Notes: generated by a model from the letters alone, not told the origin. Positions 1-11,227 are shown, counted from the first letter of the stretch. The stretch: DNA of 64,000 nt from Chrysoperla carnea (GCF_905475395.1 NC_058342.1:27686640-27750639); one strand, 5' to 3'. Program-made: numbers and translations.

Positions 1-315
1 TTCACAATAAATTCATTACAATCAAGTTAGTTGTGTATTAAATTTCTTAAATTAGTCACTTGAAAAGATCAAAAGATTTGAAAGAGGCAGAAAATATATT
101 TTTGGAAAAGTTAAAAAAATAGTTAATCCTCATTGAAAATTTTTTGATTACGCTAATGATTGATAGTACCATTAAATATAACAACATTTACCCCACTCTT
201 TTGTACAATAATCTACATAAATTAACCGATATGCGATGATCGATTATCACAATTTATCAGTTATTAGTGAAATAAAGTTCCATCTATCACATGACAAGAA
301 CATATTTAAGACATC
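1..315. other. 5' flank of the mucin-like gene
   Basis: AT-rich sequence upstream of the proposed start codon, with no open frame of note. It should hold the promoter and 5' UTR of the gene that follows. An in-frame TAA at 307-309 lies nine bases before the proposed ATG, so the reading frame cannot extend further upstream in unspliced RNA. No clear TATA box sits at the right distance from the initiator-like TCAGTT at 257-262. Confidence 0.4.
257..262 (+). promoter_or_regulatory. Possible arthropod initiator (TCAGTT)
   Basis: TCAGTT matches the arthropod initiator consensus TCAKTY and would start transcription about 57 bases before the proposed ATG. The match is six bases in AT-rich DNA and has no supporting TATA box, so it is only a candidate. 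Confidence 0.2.
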
Positions 316-3300
316 ATGTGTGAGTGCCGTTACAAGACCATTGTAAGTTAGCTAAATATTTTTAAATAAAATTTCGGATACTTAACTTTGTTTTTTTTTT
401 TTTTTTTTAATTGCAGTTCATTTTCATTTTTTTAACTGTGTTTTTACCGCAATTTGAGTTACGAAGTACTCGCGATGCACATCGAATTAAATCGCGAAGC
501 CAAAAAGAGTCCACGCCAATTCAAAATACACCACAAGGTATGACGACAATTGCAACAATACGTAATCAAAACAAAACTAATGAAACACAAGATGTAACTA
601 CCGAATTAATCGTTCGTAATACAACGAGGTTTTATGAAAAAAAGCACAAACAAATTACGAAAGCTCCATTGCCAGTTTCAACAATTCAAAGCAAATCATT
701 CCCAAAGCGAAAAACTACGCCATCTTCGATTCAAATCAGATCACAAGTACTAAATCAATTTAAAAATCAAAATAAAACATCATCATATCGAAGCACTGGA
801 ATGAAATCGTTAAATGGAACGAGCAAAATACGGAATCAAAACGTCAGTGCAAGTGTTCCAACATCAATCCGAAGCACTAAGTTTCGAAATACTACAACAT
901 TACTAACGCCATTATCAAATCGAAACATAAGTGACCGTAGTGACTCAAAAAATCTACAAAGTAAAACGGCATTCTCAATTCGAAGAACAAAGGAGCCCAC
1001 TAATATAAAAAGTGATCAAAATACAACATCTTTAACACTTCAGAGCAGTGCTTATGACATAATATTTAGTAAAAATGATCAAAATGTATCATCATTATCA
1101 AATAATAGTCGTAGTCGTAGTGAAAATAGTCATTTTAGAAATCTTCCAAGTAAAACGCCATTATCTATTCGAAATACTACTAAGCCCAAACATATGAAAA
1201 ATTATCAAAATACAACATCATTATCAAATAAAAGTCGTAGTGAAAATAGTCATTTAAAAAATCTCAAATCTCTTCAGAAAAGATCGCCATTATCAGTTCC
1301 GAATACTACTGAGTCCAATCATATTAAAAATTATCAAAATACAACACCATTATCTCGCCAAACCAGTACTGAAGACATAACTTTTGATAAAAATGATCGA
1401 AATATGTCATCATTATCAAGTCAAAGTCGAAGTGAGAATAGTGATTTTAGAAATCTTCAAAATACAACAATATTATCAAATCAAAGTAGTAATGAAACCT
1501 TTCTATTAAAAAATTATCAAAATACAACATCTATACCAACGCTATTATCAAATGGAAACACTAGTGACAGCAGTTATTCAAAAAATCTTCGAAGTACAAC
1601 GGTATTATCAATTCAAAGCTCTTCGGAATCCACTAATATTAAAAATGATCAAAATACAACACCGTTCTCTCTTCAAAATAGTAACGAACACATAATTTTT
1701 AATAAAAGTGATCAAAATATATCATCATTATCAAATCAAAGTCGAAGTGAGAATAGTGATTTTAAAAATCGTCAAAAAAGATCGCTATTATCAATTGGAA
1801 ATACCACTGAGTCCAATCATATTAAAAATTATCAAAATACAACACCATTATCTCGTCAAACCACTGAAGACATAACTTTTAATAAAAATGATCGAAATAT
1901 GTCATCATTATCAAGTCAAAGTCGAAGTGAGAATAGTGATTTCAAAAATCTTCAAAATACAACATCAATATCAAATCCAAGCAGTAATGAAACCGTTCTA
2001 TTAAAAAATTACCAAAATACTACATCTATACCAACGCTATTATCAAATGGAAACACTAGTGACAGTAATTATTCAAAAAATCTTCAAAATACAACATCAT
2101 CATCAAATGAAAACAGTAATGAAGCCGTTCTATTAAAAAATTATCAAAATACAACATCTTCACCAACGCTATTATCAAATGGAAACACTAGTGACAGTAG
2201 TTATTCAAAAAATCTTCAAAATATAACATCATCATCAAATCAAAGTAGTAATGAAACCGTTCTATTAAAAAATTATCAAAATACAACATCTTCACCAACA
2301 CTTTTATCAAATGGAAACACTAGCGACAGTAATTATTCAAAAAATCTTCAAAATACAACATCATCATCAAATCAAAGTAGTAATGAAACCGTTCTATTAA
2401 AAAATTATCAAAATACAACATCTTCACCAACACTTTTATCAAATGGAAACACTAGCGACAGTAATTATTCAAAAAATCTTCAAAATACAACATCATCATC
2501 AAATCAAAGTAGTAATAAAACCGTTTTGTTAAAAAATTATCAAAATACAACATCTTCACCAACGATATTATCAAATGGAAACACTCATGACAGTAGTTAT
2601 TCAAAAAATCTTCAAAATACAACATCATCATCAAATCAAAGTAGTAATGAAACCGTTCTATTAAAAAATTATCAAAATACAACATCTTCACCAACGCTAT
2701 TATCAAATGGAAACACTAGTGACAGTATTTATTCAAAAAATCTTCAAAGTACGACGGCATTATCAATTGAAAGCACTACCGAGTCCACTAATATTAAAAA
2801 TGATCAAAATACAACGCCATTCTCACTTCAAAATAGTACCGAAGACAAAATTTTCAATAAAAATGATATATCATCATTATCAAATCAAAGTCGCATTGAG
2901 AACAGTGATTTTAAAAATCTTCCAACTACAACGTCATTATCAATTCAAAGTAGCAGTACTGAAGCCGTTTTTTTAAAAAATTATCATAATACAACATCGT
3001 TACTAATTCGAAGCACTACTGAAAAAATTTCTATAAAAAAAATTCAAAATATAACACCGTTCTCCAATAAAAGCGCCACTGAAAATAATTACTCAAAGAA
3101 TTACGCCAAACCAATAATATCACCGCTACTATCAAATCGAAGCACGAATGAAGAATTTAATCAAAATATAATATCTACATCAATTAGAAGCATTGGGAAA
3201 AGTGATAACTTAAAAACACAAAATCAAAGTTTAATAACTTCAAGTTTCATACAAAGTACGCCATCTTCAATTCGAAACACTAGTGAAAGCTACCGAGTGA

Positions 3301-5648
3301 AAACAACAGATGATACCGAGTACATTCCAGTTTTAATTTCACGCGCACCTATATTATTTCGAAATAATTACGAAAATAATTATTTAACAACAACGCCATC
3401 GTCAACTACAATTTTACGTGAGGCAACACTCAGCGTACCATTGTCCACAGTAACATTATATTCAATTGAAAACATTGGTGAGAAAATTACATCAGTAATT
3501 GGAAGTAATCTAAGTGTTAGTGAAAATAAGAATTCATCAATTCAAAACAAGATTCAAATAACAGCTCGAAGAACTTACCCAAATACGACACTATCTTCAA
3601 ATCGAAGCACATTAACATCACCTACAAAAATTAGTTTACTTTCAAACGGTCGATTTACATATATAACGAAGCCCATAGTAAAGGATCGAATTAAATGCCA
3701 AAATACATCATTATCAGCCCGAAGCACATTAACAACCAAAAAAAATGCACCTCTTCGAAACATGACAGTATCAAATGTTGCAAAAAATTATTTACAAAGC
3801 GTAACAACAGCACCGCTTTCACTTCCAAGCTCTGATCAAACTATTGAAATCCCCATCAAAAAGGAAACAGAAACTATGATGACATCCGAAAGTTTTTATA
3901 GACCTTTTTATACAGAACCCAAACCGAATGGTAAATTTACTCTTGAAGATATGTTTAAGTTACGTCAAAAATTAAATGCCATAATTCCCAAACTCCATGC
4001 ACCGACAACGCGAAATCCATTATTACCAATATTGGATCTAACATATTCGGATACTATAGATTTAAAAGAACCGCGTTATCGTGTCGATAATATCAATAAT
4101 TTGTATGCTTTATGGCTAGCGATGAGAGATATAAATACAAATCCTTTTAACACGATGTTTTCGAAGGAAATTATTGAATTTCATAAGCGATTTCCTTTTA
4201 AATATTTAATTCCACCGGGTTTTTCGAATGATATTCCTGTACCAAATATAGCTGAACGGGCAGATATTGTGGCACGTTTACAAGAATTTCAAAAATACAC
4301 CAATAAAAAACCATTGACAGTGGATTCAACATCATTTGTTGCGTTTGCTCCGATTTTTAGTATGACAAGAGTTGGGGAAACTACCACTACAGAAGATGTG
4401 CCCGATGCAGAGTTTGATGATTTGGAAGATTTTAGTATGGAAGAAGAGTTAGCGACGAACACAAAGGCAAGATTAACTAATAGTACAATTCGGCGTGTAC
4501 GCTCTGCTGATGCACGACAAAGTAAAAAAAAAGTGAACTTCACTACAATAAAATTTAATTGTAGTTCTACAGTCAAACCAAAATCAAAAATTGAAATTCA
4601 AACAACAACTTCGAATTCTTTCTCCAAAATGAATCCGCATTTAACTTGTGAAACAAGATCAACACTTTCTAGAACTCAAGAAAATACGAGTCACAGGTTA
4701 GATTCAACAACGTTAATCGTTACTTCTACAGTTAAACCAGAATCAAACATTGAACCTTCAATAACTCCAGAAATACAAGCAAACCAGAAAAATAAAACAA
4801 AATTAATCGTAACTTCCACGGTTAAACCGGAATCAAAAATTGAAATTCAAACGACAACTGCGAATGCTGTCTCAAAAATGAACCTGCATTTAACTTCAAG
4901 TGAAACAGAGCCAACAACTTCTAGAATTCAAGAACTACAACAATCTCAAGAAAACGCTAGTCGAAGTTTAGATCCAACAACGTTAATCGTTACTTCTACA
5001 GATAAACCAGAATCAGAAATTGTAACTTCAATAACTCCAGAAATACAAGCAAATCAGAACAATAAAACAAAATTAGAATCGAATCAAGTGAAAAATATTG
5101 CTATTGAATCAGCAAAATTAATCGTAACATCCACAGTTCAACCGGAATCAAAAATTGAAATTCAAACAATAAATTTGAACAATCTTTCAAACAATACGAT
5201 GATGCTTAAACCTTTGAATTTAATTGTGAATCAAAATGAAACAAAATTGGTTAATAATGTGTTAAATGTATCAAAAGAAGTAAGCTTGAATAACTTCACG
5301 GTTAATTCGACTTCTACAGCAAAACCAGACAAAGAGATGGAATCAACTGTTGAAAATGGACAATTGACAATGGCCGAGAATGTGAAATTTAATTTAACTT
5401 CAAGTGTATCCACACCGAACGAAAATATTTTTTCGATAGTTAAGCCTGAAAAAATGGTAAGTGTTCCAAAAGTTATGGATTTTAATATAACTTCAAACAT
5501 TTCCACACCAAACACAAATGATTCAGTGGCAACAGAGCAGCCGTTTAATAATCAATCGATTTATATGAATTTTTCCCAAGATCAGACAACAGAACCTACA
5601 CGTCTTGAAATGACGACAATTCCACCACTTCTGATCGAAATTATATAA
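316..5648 (+). CDS. Secreted Asn/Ser/Thr-rich mucin-like repeat protein, two exons
   Basis: I do not recognise a named family. The proposed CDS joins exon 1 (316-342, nine codons, MCECRYKTI) to exon 2 (417-5648) across a 74-bp intron, giving about 1752 residues. The junction is in phase 0 and builds a basic n-region followed by a hydrophobic core (FIFIFLTVFL), a good secretion signal. Residues about 165-890 are degenerate repeats of a KNxQNTT...SNxS module, including six 44-residue tandem copies (531-794) with about five N-glycosylation sequons each. Residues about 1167-1330 form the only non-repetitive region, rich in aromatic residues and proline, and may be a folded domain. An acidic stretch and a furin-type RRVR site (1368-1371) follow, then a second repeat set built on TSTVKPES. 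Cysteine is very scarce and no chitin-binding peritrophin pattern is visible. The likely role is an extracellular or matrix glycoprotein; function is unknown. Confidence 0.8.
343..416 (+). other. Short intron splitting the signal peptide
   Basis: The donor is ATT|GTAAGT at 343 and the acceptor is a run of 18 T followed by AATTGCAG ending at 416. The 74-bp length is typical of short insect introns. The open frame runs back through the acceptor only to a non-ATG codon, so the exon must begin at a splice site. The nine codons from the ATG at 316 join in phase and complete a signal peptide. This is inferred from sequence, not from RNA. Confidence 0.75.
1980..2771 (+). repeat. Six in-frame 132-bp tandem repeats inside the gene
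   Basis: The CCGTTCTATTAAAAAATTA segment (or a close variant) recurs at exact 132-base steps (tcta/tttg anchors at 1997, 2129, 2261, 2393, 2525, 2657), which is 44 codons. The copies are nearly identical as DNA, especially the third and fourth, so recent unequal exchange or gene conversion is likely. Older, more diverged copies of the same modules lie upstream from about 880. The array is a likely site of length polymorphism. Confidence 0.9.
4491..4502 (+). other. Furin-like cleavage motif RRVR in the mucin-like protein
   Basis: Codons for RRVR followed by SA fit the R-x-x-R furin pattern. The site follows an acidic stretch (DAEFDDLEDFSMEEE) just after the non-repetitive region, a position where a proprotein could separate its globular part from the C-terminal repeats. 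A second R-x-K-R match (RQKR) lies at 1770-1781. Confidence 0.35.
4550..5170 (+). repeat. C-terminal TSTVKPES repeats in the gene
   Basis: Imperfect copies of LIVTSTVKPES followed by (K/N/E)I occur near 4709, 4799, 4979 and 5114, with a weaker version near 4556 and a remnant near 5306. Spacing is irregular (about 90-180 bases), and TPEIQANQ blocks are duplicated between copies. The Ser/Thr/Pro-rich composition is compatible with O-glycosylation. Confidence 0.75.
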
Positions 5649-5711
5649 AAATCATTAACTCAGAATTTCGAATTTTTCAATTTTTATTTCATGTTTAATT
5701 TTTTCTATTTT

Positions 5712-5717
5712 ATTAAA
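5712..5717 (+). terminator. Possible polyadenylation hexamer ATTAAA
   Basis: ATTAAA lies 64 bases past the stop codon of the mucin-like gene. No canonical AATAAA occurs between the stop and the minisatellite. The hexamer is common by chance at this base composition, so the call is weak. Confidence 0.25.
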
Positions 5718-5757
5718 ATTAGATGATAGTGTTTCAAATATTTTGCATTTTTTTTAT

Positions 5758-6306
5758 TTCGTGTGAAACTAACCATATATAAAGTTTTACGGTCAATACC
5801 GTCATTGGAACCAATTTGTTCCAAATATTTTAATTTTTTTATTTTTATTTTGTGTGAAACTAACCATATATTAAGTTTTACGGTCAATACCGTCATTGGA
5901 ACCAACTTGTTCCAAATATTTTAATTTTTTTTATATTTATTTTGTGTGAAACTAACCATATATTAAGTTTTACGGTCAATACCGTCATTGGAACAAAGTC
6001 GTTCCAAATATTTTAATTTTGTTTTTTATTACGTGTGAAACTAGCCATATATAAAGTTTTACGGTCAATTCCGTAATTGGAACCGCTTTGTTCCAAATTT
6101 TTTTTTTTATTTTGTGTGAAACTAGCCATACATTAAGTTTTACGGTCAATACCGTCATTGGAACCACTTTGTTCCAAATTTGTTTATTTTTATTTTGTGT
6201 GAAACTAACCATACATTAAGTTTTACGGTCAATACCGTCATTGGAACAAAGTTGTTCCAAATATTTTAATTTTTTTATTTTTTATTTTGTGTGAAACTAA
6301 CCATAT
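5758..6306. repeat. Minisatellite, about seven units of 81-92 bp
   Basis: GTGTGAAACTA(A/G)CCATA recurs at 5761, 5852, 5944, 6033, 6114, 6197 and 6289. Each full unit contains a TTTTACGGTCAAT(A/T)CCGT segment and an inverted pair TTGGAAC..GTTCCAA, so single strands could form small hairpins. The array begins about 110 bases after the stop codon and could lie within or just past the 3' UTR. Confidence 0.9.
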
Positions 6307-7360
6307 ATAATCAAAAAATGTATTTTTAATCATAAGTTTACTTTATACTAAATAATTCACTGTTCAAAACAAATTTTGATACGAATCTGAGCTCAAAATT
6401 TTTTCAGCACCTCACGTTTTCGATAAATTCGCGAAATTTTTATTAATAGTAATATAATGTGTTTTTTAACTATTAATACTTATCATACGATTTCTCGAAG
6501 AGCAAAAAGGATACCGGAAGGATTCAAAAAGTATTTTAAAGGAAGGGGGGAGGAAAAGAAGTCTTAAAATTATTTCGAAAACCATATGTATTAGAGAAAT
6601 TCTGAAACCAAATTCGAAAACAGCACCTTTAAGACATGGTCTATCGTATCAATGTAGCGAAAATAAAAAATTCAAATTTTGTTGATCAGTGAATTTTTTT
6701 AGAAAAGTAATTTTTAAGGGGGTAACTATGCTTAATATGTAGTAGATAAAGCGCTTTTATAATTATATTTAAATTTAGCGCTTATAGTTATATTTTAATT
6801 TAGCGCTTAGAATCGATTCTATAATTATGGTTTTGATAAAAAATTTTGAAATATTTTTTATAGGAACCAATTTTTATGATCGATATAGTGCATTTCTAAA
6901 CAGTTTACAAAATATAGGACGCCTTGACCAAGATTTTGTACAGTGTGTTTGCCCAATCAATGTATTGTGCAATACTAGCTGAATAAAATTGATCGTATGA
7001 GGCGTATATATTAATTAGAATAGTCCAAAACTTTTATCTCTGATTCGAATTTCCTTTCATAATGCACAAAAATTTTTTTCCTTATCTGCACTGTACTATA
7101 TATTTTTTACAAAAATTTTGTTTGAATTGTGTAATAATGAATTTTAAATAAATATTATATTTCAATAAAAAAATGAATTTTTTTTTTGTCCTTTAGATTG
7201 TATTAAACAAATAATTATAATAAACTGTAGGTATCTAAAACAATATATTTTAAATAAAATAATAATTACAATTTTCAAATTTTAGTGATTAAATATGCCG
7301 TGTTATATTTCGGCAGCCGTCTTGAAAATATCATGTATATTCAGAAAAAGTATTTAAGGA
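6307..7360. other. No recognisable feature
   Basis: AT-rich sequence with a short local duplication of TTTAATTTAGCGCTTA-like text near 6750-6805. I see no open frame, RNA gene or element end here. Confidence 0.5.
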
Positions 7361-7476
7361 TAGAGTTCGTTCAAACCAAAGTGGCACCGAACAAGACAGA
7401 GTGTAGATATGAGTACACGTACATATACATATAGGCTCTCTCTTGTTCGGTGCCACTTTGGCTTAAACGAACTCTA
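7361..7476. repeat. Compact hairpin with 40-bp arms
   Basis: The left arm (7361-7400) and right arm (7437-7476) are inverted copies with a few mismatches, starting TAGAGTTCGTTCAAACCAAA and carrying GTGGCACCGAACAAGA. The loop is about 36 bases. It could be a tiny MITE or a long pre-miRNA-like hairpin; no target duplication is evident. Confidence 0.7.
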
Positions 7477-8088
7477 CCAATTGGAATTTTTTAAAAGAAG
7501 GTAGGTAATTTCATATTTCAAGTGATCAGACATATTCCTGTAAGGACCAATCTAACTATTTAGCCGCTTTAGGAAAAAGTAATATTTGCCGCCCTTCCAA
7601 CTCATACCATATACAGGTTGGCTCTTTTAGGTTGGAATATGCTTGAAACTCGATAAAAACACTTAATCGAGGAAAATGCTTCAAATGAAAAATATTAGGT
7701 TCAAAAGGACACATCTGACACTGACATCGAATTCGATTTAAGATATATAAATATTATAAATACGCAAGCATTTGTTTGTAAAGCGAATAGTTTAGTTTTT
7801 TGTGAATTTTAACTAAAACGGTCTTTTTTTTCGGAGAGTGCCTAGATTTCGCAAAATCAATAATACGAAACAACAAAATTGATACGTAAATCCATTTAGA
7901 GTAAAACTTTTCAGTCCGTTTTTGCCTAAACTGTGTGGTTTGTGGAAAAATGTTTCGAACAAAAAATGTTACTTTTTTAATCAATAATTAATGTGTTCGT
8001 CTATCGATTATCAGTTATGGGGTAGAGTCAGCTTGAAAACCTAGGTCAAGTTTAATGTCTGCGTAAGCATTTTCATCGGTAAGTTTTC
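7477..8088. other. No clear feature; one short repeat fragment
   Basis: The only recognised text is near 7608-7660 (GCTTGAAACTCGATAAA), which resembles text at 46160. Otherwise this is AT-rich intergenic DNA. Confidence 0.45.
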
Positions 8089-8096
8089 GAAATTCA

Positions 8097-8334
8097 CAGG
8101 GGCGTAGGAACGAAATTTTTGCTGGGTGGGCAGGTTCGAAATTTTTTTTTTGCTGGGTGGGCAGAAAGGTCAATTGTTAGTGAAAAACTTTTGTTTTGCC
8201 CTTAAAATTATCCTACACGAAATTTTAATAGAGCAATAAAATTTTTAATCTCTTCAACAAAGGGGCATGGCCCACCCAGGGAAATTCCTGGGTGGGCAGC
8301 TGCCCACCCTGCCCATACGGCTCCTACGCCCCTG
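8097..8334. mobile_element. hAT-type MITE with perfect 8-bp target duplication
   Basis: The element starts CAGGGGCGTAGGA and ends TCCTACGCCCCTG. It is flanked by identical 8-mers GAAATTCA at 8089-8096 and 8335-8342. Terminal CA(G)..(C)TG, the 8-bp duplication and the 238-bp length mark a non-autonomous hAT element. Internal GCTGGGTGGGCAG boxes and their inverse lie next to both termini. The intact duplication suggests a fairly young insertion. Confidence 0.9.
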
Positions 8335-8342
8335 GAAATTCA

Positions 8343-8788
8343 GTATTTATCAATAAACGAAAACTACCTCTCACGTTTGGCCTTTGACCGGCCATTGTCA
8401 TTGACCTTATTGACCTACGATCTCTTGATTTTATTACCATTCAATAGATAATCAAAATTCCAAAAAAATGATACATTGAACTTGACGGTACGTGCGATAG
8501 CAACAGAGGTAACTAACGAAAAACAACTCTCCCCTGTATTGATAGGGGGTTGTAACTTCTTCCACCACCATGAATACGAAATCTGTATTAAACTCAGGAC
8601 ATGCCTATAAACCATCCCCTAAAAATTTTAGCCATTAAAATTTTTTTAAGTAAAATACCTTTATTTAGTGTACTATAAGATTAGTGAGGAATAATTTCAA
8701 AATATCAATTTCAAAATTCTATTTATATTACAAATATTAATTTAAAAATGATATCTACACATACTATTATAATGCAGAATATTTAAAA
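8343..8788. other. Unannotated, apparently single-copy stretch
   Basis: It contains several TGACC/GGTCA words near 8385-8415 and somewhat higher GC around 8480-8620. I see no coding frame longer than about 66 codons and no element ends. Confidence 0.4.
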
Positions 8789-9253
8789 CTAGAGTGATAC
8801 CCACCTGCTTCGCTGGGTTTAAAAATAAAGAGTGATTAAGATTGCTCTCGCTTATCCCCTTTCTATAGCACTCGAAATAATGGTAAGTATTGTTTTACAC
8901 GGGTAAAATATATCTATGGTTTTCTATTTTTTTAAATGTTTAATAGTAATTTTTCATGGAGTATATCAGAGAAGATGGCCGAGAAATATTTTATATTGAC
9001 TATTTTTACAGAAATATGTAATTTATGGTAATGTCAAATGACTACTTTAACAGAAATCTGTAGTTTATGGTAATGTCAAATTAAATTAATTTTTTTATTA
9101 ATATATCTTTATAAATTATATCTCATGTGTTATTCTGAAGTATGAGCTATATGGCTGTACAGTTTCATTAAAAACCATTCGCTAGTTTAAGCGTGAAAGC
9201 GTAAAAAACAAACAAACAAACATGCTTACTTTCGCTTTTATAATATATAGAGA
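8789..9253 (-). mobile_element. Non-autonomous Helitron, family 1, copy a
   Basis: Read on the minus strand, it begins TCT and runs through TATTATAAAAGCGAAAGTAAGC, a TTTG run and TTACGCTTTCACGC. It ends with the hairpin AACCCAGCGAAGCAGGTGGG and ATCACTCTAG. The 5' TC, the 3' GC-rich hairpin a few bases before CTAG (CTRR), and the absence of target duplication are Helitron hallmarks. It has no coding capacity. Confidence 0.8.
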
Positions 9254-10450
9254 TTATTTTATAAACAATTTATATTGAATATTTAGTGAGTTTGTATTCT
9301 GGAATTAGTTATGAGAATAATGTTTCGCATTGTATTTCATTCTATATTACCAACGTGAAAATTAGCCTACAGCAAAAGCGAGGAGCTTTATAAACCAGGT
9401 GTTTATGAATTTATTGATTTTGTATCCAGGGAACGTGGGTTTTTTTCGTTTAAAGATTGAGTAGACCTTTTAAACAAGAACAATTCACAGGGTTTGAAAT
9501 ATTCTGAAAAATAAAATTTGCCCCATTCGATTTTTGCCCCAGTTTCCGTTTTCATCATCAATCAGTTTTTTGTAGATTATAAATACGTATTTCGACTATC
9601 AAGTAGTCATCATCAGTATGAATTAGCTAATCGTAAGAATGGGGAAAAAATTTCAAAATATTTTGAACCCTGCAAAAACTACTTAACATGAAAAGGGATG
9701 TTGCCAATAAGCAAACTTATTTCTCTCGAGAAAAACCTATATTTAGCGTTGTCGTACGATATTTTTCTAGCGAGGTATTAGCTATCAAAGCGTAGTTTTG
9801 ACACTTTGAATTTAAATTACTGTATTGTTTGCAAATTTTTTCAAAATTCCAGCATCAGTAGAAAAATAGCAATAGCTCCATTTCCTTCGACAATTCTCTA
9901 CAAACTTCTACTCAATCTTCCAATCCTGGTCATAAAGCGGTAGGAAATGAAATTACGTCAATTTGATAAATCTTCTTGGACCGTTGCATTGTTGCGGAAA
10001 TTCTGTATCGGTAAAAGTATTATTCAAATTTATAGAAATGATTAATATAATTTATGACGTATCCTGTACTTTCGATATATTTTCGAACATTCTGTAAATT
10101 ATTTTGGTATCGCTATACAATATGAATACAAATATAAAACAGACATTGTATACTCTAAATAGATACTCTAGAAAGTTTAAGGAAGAACATACGGATATCC
10201 GTATACTTTTGAAATATATATTTTAACAGTCCTTAGAAAATATCATACTCCTATCTTTTTACATGTTGAACCGTCTGCTTTCTTTTTAACAACTAATTAG
10301 GATAATTGATTAAAACTGGATATTATATATAACGTAGTTGTTGTTAAAACAAAGAATGTTTTAACCTTTAATTATTACGGCTGATGGGGTCAATGACAGT
10401 TCAAAGTCATCTAATTTAAGACCTTGATTTTTTTACCATGAAATATAATT
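9254..10450. other. Mostly unannotated; one shared repeat fragment
   Basis: About 9530-9640 shares a TTTTTGCCCCA...AAATACGTATTTCGACT block with 56020-56090, so it is a dispersed repeat fragment. The rest is AT-rich with no frame or RNA gene I can support. Confidence 0.45.
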
Positions 10451-11227
10451 TTAACACGGCTGGAGGACTAATACCACAAATTTTCTAGGAACAAATTTTT
10501 TTGTCTCGATGGTAAGAAAATAGAAATTGTTGATTTAAGGGCGTTCATAACCTACAGTTAGAGTAGACGAATCATTTTAGATCAAAAAAGGGTAAAATGA
10601 AGAATTTTTATGTACCTCAATCTATCGAGACAGTTTTTGTTTAAAAATGTTCTGGAAGGTCCATATATCAAAATCTACATCTAACTTCTTTTCTCTAGAA
10701 AGTTTGGCCATTGCTAGGGGCCAAAAAAGTTCATTATTATAATAAGTGATTTTTGAAAATTTCAAAACCTTGAAAATATGCAACAAAATGGGCCAGAAAC
10801 GTACATTTTTGGGTTTTCGGGATCGCTGATCACTATTCTGAAGTCAGAATTTCGATATACTCCCCCCTTCCTGGGGTAATTCAGCCCGCTGGTCCAAATT
10901 GAATAATTACAGAAAAAAGCAGTGTTAGGTCAACGAAGGGCGAAAAAGCCCAAGAAGGGGGGCGTATATCCCCATTCTAGCTTCGGAATCGTGATCAGTG
11001 ATCCCAATAACTGGCCCATATTTTCAAGGTTTTAAAATTTTCTAAAATTATTTCATAAATAGATTAAAATGATTGGCCTATTTGGCCTATAGCATAAACC
11101 AAAACTTTCTAGCGACAAAAAGTTAGATGTAGATTCCGATATATGGACCATCCTGATCATTTAAAAAAAAAAAAACTGGCTCGATTGGTTGAGGTACAAA
11201 AAAATTCGGTTGATGCCGGAGTGTTAA
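10451..11227. mobile_element. 777-bp TTAA-flanked foldback element (long hairpin)
   Basis: The ends are TTAACAC at 10451 and GTGTTAA at 11227. Long arms (about 10605-10880 and 10950-11215) are inverted copies of each other, for example GGTCCATATATC in the left arm against GATATATGGACC in the right. The arms have diverged noticeably. TTAA ends suggest a piggyBac-type non-autonomous element. A transcript across it would fold into a long imperfect duplex. Confidence 0.7.

Noticed and set aside
411-416. Start of the large open frame at TTG (411)
   Set aside because: TTGCAG here is the end of a splice acceptor after a T-run; a non-ATG start is unlikely in an insect gene when a good ATG exon lies upstream.
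2452-2706. Antisense frame of 84 codons over the coding repeats
   Set aside because: It exists because the 132-bp repeat length is a multiple of three and happens to be open on the other strand; no start context or independent support.
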